Assembly (NCBI GenBank): GCA_965230565.1
Contig: CBDDLH010000012.1
Location: forward strand, 186,001-250,000
Length of the DNA stretch: 64,000 nt
Direction of reading: 5' to 3'
Origin: BCD1 sp965230565
Lineage (GTDB): Bacteria; Bacteroidota; Bacteroidia; Chitinophagales; Saprospiraceae
The translations under genes were made by a program, and so were the position numbers. The number at the start of each line of letters is the position of its first letter. Position 1 is the stretch's first letter. The notes below the pieces were generated by a model. The model was given only the letters and a program-made list of their open reading frames with translations. It did not search any database and was not told where the DNA came from. Shown piece by piece: positions 44,193 to 52,022 of the stretch.

Positions 44193-45272
44193 ATGAAAAA
44201 CGAAATAAAAGCAAACACAAAACAAGGATATGCTAAATCAGTCAAGATCTGGCTGATCATAGGATTGATCATGATTTTTTTCCAGGTGGTCATTGGAGGG
44301 GTTACCAGATTGACCGGCTCCGGCTTATCGATAACCAAGTGGGAAATCGTTACAGGAACCTTACCTCCATTAAATGCGGAACAATGGGAAGAGACCTTTG
44401 ATCTTTACAAGGAAACGCCTCAGTATAAAAAGATCAATGAAGGAATGACGATGAAAGAATTCAAGTTTATTTTCTTCTGGGAGTATTTTCATCGCCTCTG
44501 GGCGCGTTTAATGGGATTTGTGTTCATAATACCGTTTGTGATTTTTTGGTTGAGGAAAAAGATCGACAAGCCTTTAATGAAACGATTAGGGGTTGTAGTC
44601 CTTATGGCGGCCATTGTGGCCTCTTTTGGTTGGATCATGGTGGCTAGTGGATTAGCAGACCGACCATGGGTAAATGCCTACAAATTGGCCTTGCATTTAT
44701 CGCTTGCTTTCATTTTGTATTGTTATTTGTTGTGGACAATTTTTAAAGTGATTAATGTACCAAAAGAAGTTATCCACAGTAAGCTGTTGAAAAGCAATAC
44801 ATTGGCTCTTTTGATAATTCTGTGCTTTCAAATAATACTCGGGGGAATCAACTCAGGAATGAAGGCTGGAATGTATTATCCTTCATGGCCGGATATGAAC
44901 GGGGTGATGGTTCCGACCATCCTTTTGGATAGTGCTAACTGGACTGTTGAAAACCTTGTTAATTACGATGATTTTTCCTTTATGCCGGCATTGATGCAGT
45001 TTGTACATAGAGGGATAGCTTATATCTTGGTTATCAAGGGCTTATGGTATTTTATCAAGTTCTTCAGAAGCGAGTTATCCAGCCGATTTAAAGGAGGCTT
45101 AATCATGTGGATAAGTATGTTGATAATACAGGTTTTATTGGGGATATTTACGGTGCTATATTGCATAGGGCAGGTACCTGTAGGGCTAGGTGTTTTACAC
45201 CAGGCAGGTGCATTAGTATTGTTAAGTATTTCTATGTTTTTGTTGTATTTGCAAGGGAAACCAAACACTTAG
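44193..45272 (+). CDS. ctaA: Heme A synthase (COX15/CtaA family)
   Basis: CtaA oxidises heme O to heme A for cytochrome oxidase. The 359-residue membrane protein has about eight hydrophobic segments, GGVTRLTGSGLSITKWEIVTG near the N-terminus, EYFHRLWARLMG with a haem-ligand His, LALHLSLAF, LGGINSGMKAGMYYPSWPDMNG, FVHRGIAY and VLHQAGAL. This is the Cys-less, COX15-like type. A DnaA-box-like sequence is embedded in the gene at 44770-44778. Other oxidase genes are not in the window. Confidence 0.95.
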   Translation: MKNEIKANTKQGYAKSVKIWLIIGLIMIFFQVVIGGVTRLTGSGLSITKWEIVTGTLPPLNAEQWEETFDLYKETPQYKKINEGMTMKEFKFIFFWEYFHRLWARLMGFVFIIPFVIFWLRKKIDKPLMKRLGVVVLMAAIVASFGWIMVASGLADRPWVNAYKLALHLSLAFILYCYLLWTIFKVINVPKEVIHSKLLKSNTLALLIILCFQIILGGINSGMKAGMYYPSWPDMNGVMVPTILLDSANWTVENLVNYDDFSFMPALMQFVHRGIAYILVIKGLWYFIKFFRSELSSRFKGGLIMWISMLIIQVLLGIFTVLYCIGQVPVGLGVLHQAGALVLLSISMFLLYLQGKPNT

Positions 45273-45326
45273 TTTAGACTGTTGAAAAGCTGTGGAAAAC
45301 TACGTTATCCCCATAGTTATTAACAT

Positions 45327-45368
45327 AAAAAAAGAGCCGTAACCAATTCCTGGTACGGCTCTTTTTTT
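45327..45368. terminator. Bidirectional terminator between ctaA and the SPT-like gene
   Basis: agagccgta...tacggctct stem (one bulge) with A-run and T-run on each side. Confidence 0.88.
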
Positions 45369-45384
45369 ATCAGTTTTTTATAAA

Positions 45385-46629
45385 TCAGACAGTTATAGAT
45401 TCTGCCATTTTTTTATAGACGCCGCTCTTCAATTTAACAGCAACCTCTTTAAAGGCTTCTATAGTGAGCTTAATATCTTCTTCAGTATGAACTGCTGTAG
45501 GAATAAGTCTCAACAGGATCATTCCTTTTGGAATAACCGGGTAAATAACCAAAGAACAGAAAACATTGTAATTCTCCCTCATATCTCTCACCAACACAGT
45601 AGCTTCAGCTACTGTACCATCCATGTAAACCGGAGTGACACAAGCATTGGTATTTCCAATGTCGAAACCATTTTCCACAAGTCCTTTTTGAAGCATATTT
45701 ACATTCTTCCAAAGATTAGCCTTGTGCTCAGGATTTGTTCTCAACATTTCAAGGCGCTTCATGGCACCGATCACCAATGGCATTGGCAAGGATTTGGCAA
45801 AGATCTGTGAACGAACATTATACCTCAGGTATTCAATCACATCTTTATCTCCACCGACAAAGGCACCAATACTGGCCATGGATTTTGCAAATGTTGAAAA
45901 GTAAAGATCGATTTCATCCTGACATCCCTGCTCTTCACCGGTTCCGTATCCCGTTTCACCTTGAGTGCCAAAACCGTGGGCATCGTCAACCAGCAAACGG
46001 AAATCAAAACGATCTTTCAATGCAACGATCTCTTTGAGAATTCCCTGCTCTCCACGCATACCGAATACTCCCTCTGTGATAACGAGGATACCTCCGCCAC
46101 TTTTCTCTGCTATTACCTGGGCTTTTTCCATCTGCTTTTCAAAGCTTTGGATATCATTGTGCTCAAATGGCAATCGCTTGCAAAGTTGCATCCGAATACC
46201 ATCATAGATACAGGAATGGTTATCCTTATCATAGACTACCACATCATGGCGATCCAGCAGAGCATCTATGACCGACATAATACCTTGGTAGCCGAAATTG
46301 AGTAACATGACTTCCTCTTTTTTTACGAAATCCGCCAGCTCTCTTTCCAGTTGCTCGTGGTATTTTGTTTCACCGGTCATCATCCTGGCACCCATAGGTG
46401 TTGCAAGACCCCACTCTTTGGCTGCATCGGCATCAACCTTTCTGATTTCAGGATGGTTGGCCAGTCCGAGATAGTTATTAACACTCCAGACAATCTTTTC
46501 TTCTCCCTGGAATTTCATCCTTGGTCCAATCTCGCCTTCCAGTTTTGGAAACATGAAATAACCATGTGCGTAGGAAGCCCATTTTCCTAAAGGCCCCATT
46601 TCTTGTTTGAGCTTTTGAAATATATCCAT
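45385..46629 (-). CDS. spt: Serine palmitoyltransferase-like alpha-oxoamine synthase
   Basis: A PLP enzyme of the alpha-oxoamine synthase family, 414 residues. The Schiff-base Lys is in FSTFAKSMASIGAF; LVDDAHGFGTQGETGYG supplies the Asp and His that contact PLP, and NYLGLANHPEIRK and TPMGARMMTGETKYHEQLE are family signatures. The long N-terminal segment (GPLGKWASYAHGYFMFPKLEGEIGPRM) matches bacteroidotal serine palmitoyltransferases that make sphingolipid long-chain base. 2-amino-3-ketobutyrate CoA ligase is the main alternative. No other sphingolipid gene is adjacent. Confidence 0.8.
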   Translation of the reverse strand: MDIFQKLKQEMGPLGKWASYAHGYFMFPKLEGEIGPRMKFQGEEKIVWSVNNYLGLANHPEIRKVDADAAKEWGLATPMGARMMTGETKYHEQLERELADFVKKEEVMLLNFGYQGIMSVIDALLDRHDVVVYDKDNHSCIYDGIRMQLCKRLPFEHNDIQSFEKQMEKAQVIAEKSGGGILVITEGVFGMRGEQGILKEIVALKDRFDFRLLVDDAHGFGTQGETGYGTGEEQGCQDEIDLYFSTFAKSMASIGAFVGGDKDVIEYLRYNVRSQIFAKSLPMPLVIGAMKRLEMLRTNPEHKANLWKNVNMLQKGLVENGFDIGNTNACVTPVYMDGTVAEATVLVRDMRENYNVFCSLVIYPVIPKGMILLRLIPTAVHTEEDIKLTIEAFKEVAVKLKSGVYKKMAESITV

Positions 46630-46832
46630 TATAGCTACTTTTAAGTTGTTATTATGTACCAGGCAAGAGGGTGTTCATTAACTCACCTGGTTTAAGTGAT
46701 TTGCAAAATTAGCTATTGGCACGGAATAATTGAGTTTATTGTGCCGTTTATTTTCACAGCTTAATACGGGATCAAACTGCCAAAATTGACTTAAAAGCAG
46801 AAGGAATGAAATGAAATGAATTTTTCAATGGA

Positions 46833-47366
46833 TTACCAGACTTTTTCTGCCTGATTTTTATCCACCCATTGACTCCATTTTTTATTGTAGGTATGTACTT
46901 GCTTAGTTACTTCTTCATTTTTGTCAACCACAGGATTTCCTCGGTTCACCCATTCAAAAATGCTGCCATATAAATTATGCACATCTGTATATCCCATCTT
47001 TTTTAGACGCTCTCCGATCTTTTCACTTCGGTACCCTACAGAACAGTAAACTACTATTTTAGCATCTTTTGGAATGGATTTAAGTTTCTTTTTCTCAAGG
47101 TTATTATAACCAATGTATTGAGCACCTTTTATGTGACTGATATCGTATTCCTCCTTTTCCCGGGCATCGAGAATGATGACATCATCCTGTTGTTCTTTTA
47201 ATTTATCAACATCTATGACTGGTACACTGTAACTAATAAGCTGATCCACCTTTTTATCAAAATTTACATTCATACAGTTTGCATTATCAGGACGTGCCTC
47301 CTGTCCAAAACATAAAACAGGAACAATTAGAATAAATAACAGAATAGTGGATTTTAAAAACTTCAT
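46833..47366 (-). CDS. Exported single-domain rhodanese
   Basis: 177 residues from the ATG at 47366: signal peptide (VLCFGQ), then one rhodanese domain with LDAREKEEYDISHIKGAQYIGY and active-site loop YCSVGYRSEKIG (catalytic Cys). Rhodaneses transfer sulfane sulfur, but exported single-domain forms often have other redox or detoxification roles. An upstream Met at 47429 would add 21 residues with no signal-peptide character. Confidence 0.87.
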   Translation of the reverse strand: MKFLKSTILLFILIVPVLCFGQEARPDNANCMNVNFDKKVDQLISYSVPVIDVDKLKEQQDDVIILDAREKEEYDISHIKGAQYIGYNNLEKKKLKSIPKDAKIVVYCSVGYRSEKIGERLKKMGYTDVHNLYGSIFEWVNRGNPVVDKNEEVTKQVHTYNKKWSQWVDKNQAEKVW

Positions 47367-47447
47367 GCCTTGAGTGTATTTATTTTTTTGACGATGAATC
47401 CAATTTAAGGTTACATAATAAACGTTCAAAAAAAGAGAGATGTTGGA

Positions 47448-48542
47448 TTAATCCATCTGTAATGGTCCCCGGCCGACTTTATCTTTGATCCATTGGCCAT
47501 TTTCACAATAGGGTAAAAGTTCTGAAGTGATGAAATCCTGTACCTGGGTTTTGACTTCATCCGGATATAATAAATGAAGATTTGGACCAGCATCAAGACT
47601 GAAGTACAAAGGAATTTTCATTTCTTTTCGAAAATGATGAATCTTTTCAATCATCAATAAGGTATTTGGTTTAATCAGGATGTAGGGCGGGTTTGAACTC
47701 ATCATTAACGCATGTAAAACGAGGGCTTCACTTTCTGCAATTTTTCCAAAAGCTTCCACATCTCCCTGTTGCAAAATTTGTTTGAGATTTCTCAGTCTGT
47801 TTCTTGCTTGTTTGTATCTGTTGTCGGCATAAATATTTTCATCCATCAATCCGTGTCCTGCCCGGCTGGAGACGGACTTCTCACCTTTGCTGACGATTAG
47901 AATATCATCGTGGTAGGTTTTAAAAACTTCATGCGTATCATCAACAGGAATAGCAAACAGGTCAGAAGAACCTTGCCATTCAGGATTTTCTCCCCAAAGG
48001 GCCAAACCCGGATAAATTGATCGGCATGCACTTCCTGACCCAAGCCTTGAAACAAATGATGCTTTTTGACGAAAAGCGGCATCATCATCAAGAGTGTTAA
48101 AATATTTATGTTCCAGACTGCATAGGCATAATGACAAAGCACTCATACCAGAGGCAGAGGAAGCGATCCCTGCAGAATGAGGAAAAGAGTTTTTTGATTC
48201 GATATCAAAATGAAATTGTTTCAGAAAAGGAAAAATATCTATGATGCTCTCGAAGAACTTTACCGTTTTATTTTTGAACTGTTCATTTGGCGTTCCGTCA
48301 AAAATGAAATTCATAGAAATTTCATTATAGGTGCCATCCACATCTTTTGGTCGATAAGCAAGTGTGGTTTCTGAATAAGCGTTTTCCAAAGTAAAACTGA
48401 TGGAAGGATTTCTCGGAAGCTGATTTCCATGTTTACCCCAATATTTTATGATGGCAATATTGGATGGACTTCGCCAGGTGATTTTGCCTTCCTTTGCTTT
48501 GGCTGATTCAATGACGAGTTGCGGGTTTTTATAATTGAGCAT
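47448..48542 (-). CDS. mvaD: Diphosphomevalonate decarboxylase
   Basis: ATP-dependent decarboxylation of mevalonate diphosphate to isopentenyl diphosphate. The 364-residue GHMP-kinase-fold protein has the SPSNIAIIKYWGKHG start, the glycine/serine loop HSAGIASSASGMSALSLCL, the RLGSGSACRS region (catalytic Arg and Ser), and FSLDAGPNLHLLYP with the catalytic Asp. No other mevalonate gene is nearby. It may share a transcript with the rhodanese (81-bp gap). Confidence 0.92.
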   Translation of the reverse strand: MLNYKNPQLVIESAKAKEGKITWRSPSNIAIIKYWGKHGNQLPRNPSISFTLENAYSETTLAYRPKDVDGTYNEISMNFIFDGTPNEQFKNKTVKFFESIIDIFPFLKQFHFDIESKNSFPHSAGIASSASGMSALSLCLCSLEHKYFNTLDDDAAFRQKASFVSRLGSGSACRSIYPGLALWGENPEWQGSSDLFAIPVDDTHEVFKTYHDDILIVSKGEKSVSSRAGHGLMDENIYADNRYKQARNRLRNLKQILQQGDVEAFGKIAESEALVLHALMMSSNPPYILIKPNTLLMIEKIHHFRKEMKIPLYFSLDAGPNLHLLYPDEVKTQVQDFITSELLPYCENGQWIKDKVGRGPLQMD

Positions 48543-48700
48543 AATTTTCGATTCGTTTCAACAAAGATAATTTTTATAAGAAACAGGTTTCAGTAAAAAA
48601 TGTTTAAAACATATTTATTTTTAAAACATATAAAATATTTTTAATTTAAATATTTTTAGCTAAAACTTTGAAAATTGTATTTCATCTAAAAAAATGTAAA

Positions 48701-48772
48701 TTTTCTCGTGTTCACACAGAAATCCGCTCTTAGTCGTTGTACAGTATATAAAATATGGAAAACACGAGAAAA
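48701..48772. repeat. 12-bp inverted repeat in the mvaD-thrC gap
   Basis: ttttctcgtgtt (48701-48712) and aacacgagaaaa (48761-48772) are perfect reverse complements, 48 nt apart. The 48543-49564 gap is otherwise very AT-rich, without a convincing gene, and holds one parS site. Confidence 0.5.
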
Positions 48773-49210
48773 ATGGAGATGTAATAAAAAAATCAAATTT
48801 TCATTTTTGAAATGCAAATTTGGAGAGATGACAAATTTTTGAGTTTAGCAGAAATTGGAAAACGGTTTTTTCTTCTCAAGGTAGGTTGGTTTTCGATTGA
48901 TAAATAAATCATTTCAGATTTTGGCAATGATATTTTTGTTGTAATGGATGGAAGGAGGATCAAATTTGACTCACTTTTTACTAAGAAGAAATTCAAAATT
49001 TCATCAAAAATATCTTCATTCTTTCGATACCCAATTGGTGAATTTTGGTAAAAGGAAAGTGGAGAATTATTGATTATTCATTTTAGGTTTACGAAGTGAA
49101 AGTAATTTAATTACCCTTTGGTCATTTTAACCTTCACTTAGAATACTAAAATAGAGTTTTAATTTTTCTAATTATGATTTGATCTATACCGAAAAATGCT
49201 TTATATGGAA

Positions 49211-49226
49211 TGTTCCACGTGGAACA
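49211..49226. other. parS: parS centromere site 1 (intergenic)
   Basis: TGTTCCACGTGGAACA, a perfect 16-bp palindrome of the widely conserved ParB-binding parS type, extended to a 20-bp palindrome by aa/tt at 49209-49228. ParB loaded here would organise the origin region for segregation. parA/parB themselves are not in the window. Confidence 0.92.
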
Positions 49227-49460
49227 TTCTGGGTTCAAATCAGCGCTCCAGGGTGAAAAAAAATAATAGAATTGGAACAATCTTTTACAAGATGGAACAA
49301 AATATAGAGCAGCACCAGGAGGAATATTTTAGGAGGTTTTCTAATTTTGAGAGTTCAGATTAGCCATTATTTGAGCAAAAACTGATTGAATTGATATTAT
49401 AAGAATTGTTGAATTTTTGATTTAAGGTCATATCAAGACCTCCAAAAAGAGGAGTTCATC

Positions 49461-49498
49461 GAAAAGAAAAGAGGCAACTTTTTGCTAAAAGTTGCCTC
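49461..49498 (-). terminator. Terminator of the threonine operon
   Basis: gaggcaactttt (49471-49482) with aaaagttgcctc (49487-49498), 12-bp stem, 4-nt loop, T-rich tail on the minus strand. Confidence 0.9.
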
Positions 49499-49564
49499 CT
49501 GGAGTCTATCAATATCCTTTGTTTTGACTCAAATATGTAAAAGTGGTTGACCTGAAATCTGGTC

Positions 49565-50890
49565 TTATTTGAAGTTATTAAGCAAAAAACCTTTGAAGGG
49601 GTCGTAGTCAATCGACATATTATGAGCTTCTTTTTTTAGATCTGCAAGTCTGCTTAATCTTTCAGGGACGTCTATTTCATATCCTAAAATGTCTTCCATG
49701 TCATCTTTGAATTTGGAAGGGTGGGCCGTTTCAAGGATTATACCAGTGGTGTCTTTATGGTTCTCCTGGAAAGATTTTAGCGCAAGATAACCCACTGCTC
49801 CATGTGGATCGATGGTATAATTGAATAAATCTTTTACTTCCTTGACAGCCTTTTTTGTTTGCTCATCCGTAAAGGCATAGCCCGAAATATCTTCTTTCAT
49901 AGTGTTCCACGTGGAACATTCATCTCCATTAACTGCTTTATATATATCCAACATACGGGCAAAATTAGATGGATTGCCAACATCCATGGCATTTGAAATA
50001 GTTCGGATAGATGCTCTGGGATTGAATTCACCACTGTCTAAATACTCAGGAACAACATCATTAACATTAGTAGCGGCTATAAAATGGTGGACAGGAAGGC
50101 CCATTTTTTGAGCCAAAAGTCCTGCAGTAAGGTTGCCAAAGTTGCCGCTTGGAACACAGAAAACGACGTTTTTATCTTGTCCTTTTATCTGCTTCCAGGC
50201 CTCGAAGTAATAAAATGACTGAGGAATTAACCTGGCAATATTGATAGAATTAGCTGAGCTTAGCTGTAATGTTTGGTTTAATTCATGATCCAGAAAGGCT
50301 TGTTTTACGAGTGCCTGACAATCATCAAAGGTACCATTGACCTCCAATGCTGTGATGTTTTTTCCAAGTGTAGTCAATTGCTTTTCCTGTAAATGACTGA
50401 CCTTGCCGGAAGGGTAGAGGATGACTACCTGGATGCCAGGAGTGTCATAAAAGCCGGCTGCAACTGCTCCACCAGTATCTCCCGAAGTAGCCACGAGAAT
50501 GATTAATTCCTGTGATTGACCCTGGTAAAAGTGACTCATGAGGCGAGCCATAAACCTTGCTCCAAAGTCTTTGAAAGCCAGAGAAGGTCCATGAAATAAC
50601 TCTAATACATGCTTTTGTTCATCCAATTTTACGACAGGAGCAGGGAAGTTTATAGCTTCTTCTACAATAGATTTGATCTTGTCATCCGGAATAATTCCCT
50701 GGAAAAGGGCTTTACAAACTTCAAAACCGATAGCTTCAAAACTGTAATCGTCGATATTTTTAAAGAAAGACTCTGGTAGTTTTGGGACGATGGAAGGCAT
50801 GTATAAACCCTTGTCTTCAGGTAAACCTTTTAAAACGGCTTCCTTTAAGGTGACAATATTGGATGGATTATTGGTTGAATATAGCTGCAT
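49565..50890 (-). CDS. thrC: Threonine synthase
   Basis: PLP enzyme converting O-phosphohomoserine to threonine. 441 residues with the PLP Lys in HGPSLAFKDFGARFMARL, the phosphate/PLP loop ATSGDTGGAVAAGFY, VFCVPSGNFGNLTAGLLA and the C-terminal ILETAHPSKF. Last gene of the thrA-thrB-thrC set. A parS site is embedded in the coding sequence at 49903-49918, read as Cys-Ser-Thr-Trp-Asn. Confidence 0.95.
   Translation of the reverse strand: MQLYSTNNPSNIVTLKEAVLKGLPEDKGLYMPSIVPKLPESFFKNIDDYSFEAIGFEVCKALFQGIIPDDKIKSIVEEAINFPAPVVKLDEQKHVLELFHGPSLAFKDFGARFMARLMSHFYQGQSQELIILVATSGDTGGAVAAGFYDTPGIQVVILYPSGKVSHLQEKQLTTLGKNITALEVNGTFDDCQALVKQAFLDHELNQTLQLSSANSINIARLIPQSFYYFEAWKQIKGQDKNVVFCVPSGNFGNLTAGLLAQKMGLPVHHFIAATNVNDVVPEYLDSGEFNPRASIRTISNAMDVGNPSNFARMLDIYKAVNGDECSTWNTMKEDISGYAFTDEQTKKAVKEVKDLFNYTIDPHGAVGYLALKSFQENHKDTTGIILETAHPSKFKDDMEDILGYEIDVPERLSRLADLKKEAHNMSIDYDPFKGFLLNNFK
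49903..49918. other. parS: parS centromere site 2 (inside thrC)
   Basis: A second perfect TGTTCCACGTGGAACA, identical to the intergenic copy at 49211-49226. Keeping a 16-bp palindrome inside a coding gene argues for selection on the DNA site. Confidence 0.92.
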
Positions 50891-50913
50891 GATAATGATG
50901 ATTATTACGGAAT

Positions 50914-51846
50914 TTAAAACTTAATAGCACCTTCCTGGTTGATCTTTGAAAGGTATAAAGTGTGTTCAATTTTGTTGTCAGAAAAGATCTTGACCATAGC
51001 TTCGCCTACATTTTCGGCATCAAGACTATTGGCAGAAAGGGCAAAAATGGAAGGGCCTGCACCTGAAATACTACATCCTAAAGCCCCCGCTTGTAAAGCG
51101 GCTTCCTTCACTTCATAAAAGTGAGGGATCAAACTCGCCCTTTGAGGTTCGACGATTACGTCTTTTAATGAGCGTTTGATCAACTCTAAATCTGAATTGT
51201 AGAGACCAATAATGAGTCCTCCAAGATTACCTCCCTGGGCAATGGAGTCCTTGAATGGAACTTTATCTGCTAAAATATTCCTGGCATCCTTAGTCATAAC
51301 ATTGATCTTTGGATGAATAACACTGGCATATAATCCGGAAGGGGCGGGTAGTCGGTGGACGTCAAAAGTTGCATTATCACGAATAAAAATAATGCCCCCG
51401 ATTAGAGAAGGGGCAACATTATCTACATGTAAAGATCCGCTGGCGAGTTCTTCTCCCATCGCTGCAAATGGTAGAAGATCTCTTTTTTTAAGAGGTCTTC
51501 TCAGTAGTTCATTGATTGCCATAACACCTGCCACCGCACTCGCGGCACTTGATCCCAAACCACTTCCAAAGGGCATCTTTTTATGAATCTCCAATTCTAT
51601 GCCTCTGTCCTGTTCCCCTAAATGTTCCAGCAATTTAAGTGCAGCAAATCCAGCAGTGTTTTTCTCTACCTCATAAGGCAGCTTTCCTTTTGCTCCCGTG
51701 ATCTTTGTTATCCTTAATCCGGGCTTGTCTGAAAGGCGTGCAATGATCTCATCACCGGGTTTTTCCAGTGCAAATCCCATAGTATCAAAGCCACAGGCCA
51801 CATTAGCCACAGAAGCAGGAGCAAATACCTTAATTCCAGTACTCAT
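50914..51846 (-). CDS. thrB: Homoserine kinase
   Basis: GHMP kinase phosphorylating homoserine. 310 residues: VFAPASVANVACGFDTMG at the start, the ATP loop KKMPFGSGLGSSAASAVAG, SLHVDNVAPSLIGG, and GALGCSISGAGPSIFAL near the C-terminus. Twenty-three bp upstream of thrC on the same strand; a hairpin separates it from thrA. Confidence 0.95.
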   Translation of the reverse strand: MSTGIKVFAPASVANVACGFDTMGFALEKPGDEIIARLSDKPGLRITKITGAKGKLPYEVEKNTAGFAALKLLEHLGEQDRGIELEIHKKMPFGSGLGSSAASAVAGVMAINELLRRPLKKRDLLPFAAMGEELASGSLHVDNVAPSLIGGIIFIRDNATFDVHRLPAPSGLYASVIHPKINVMTKDARNILADKVPFKDSIAQGGNLGGLIIGLYNSDLELIKRSLKDVIVEPQRASLIPHFYEVKEAALQAGALGCSISGAGPSIFALSANSLDAENVGEAMVKIFSDNKIEHTLYLSKINQEGAIKF

Positions 51847-51964
51847 TTATTGTAATATATTGATATTCAGTTATTTATGTTGAATTTTTGTTGTATTTTG
51901 TAAAATTAGCAGTTACTTTGGATAAAATCCCATTTTATTCAAGGATTATGAACAAAATCAGAAA

Positions 51965-51994
51965 CGGGTTGGAGGTTTTATACCTCACAACCCG
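51965..51994 (-). terminator. Hairpin between thrA and thrB (partial terminator or attenuator)
   Basis: cgggttg/caacccg (51965-51971 with 51988-51994) with an inner gaggt/acctc extension; a modest T-rich tail on the minus strand. It could reduce thrB-thrC expression relative to thrA. Confidence 0.5.
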
Positions 51995-52022
51995 CTTCTC
52001 AAGAGAAATAGTCATTCCTTAA

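Noticed and set aside
48793..48996. 67-codon ORF in the mvaD-thrC gap
   Set aside because: AT-driven composition (Ile/Leu/Ser/Lys rich), no ribosome-binding context or family likeness.
49211..49226. Phage attachment or restriction-related palindrome
   Set aside because: The exact 16-bp parS consensus, present twice, is a more specific explanation.
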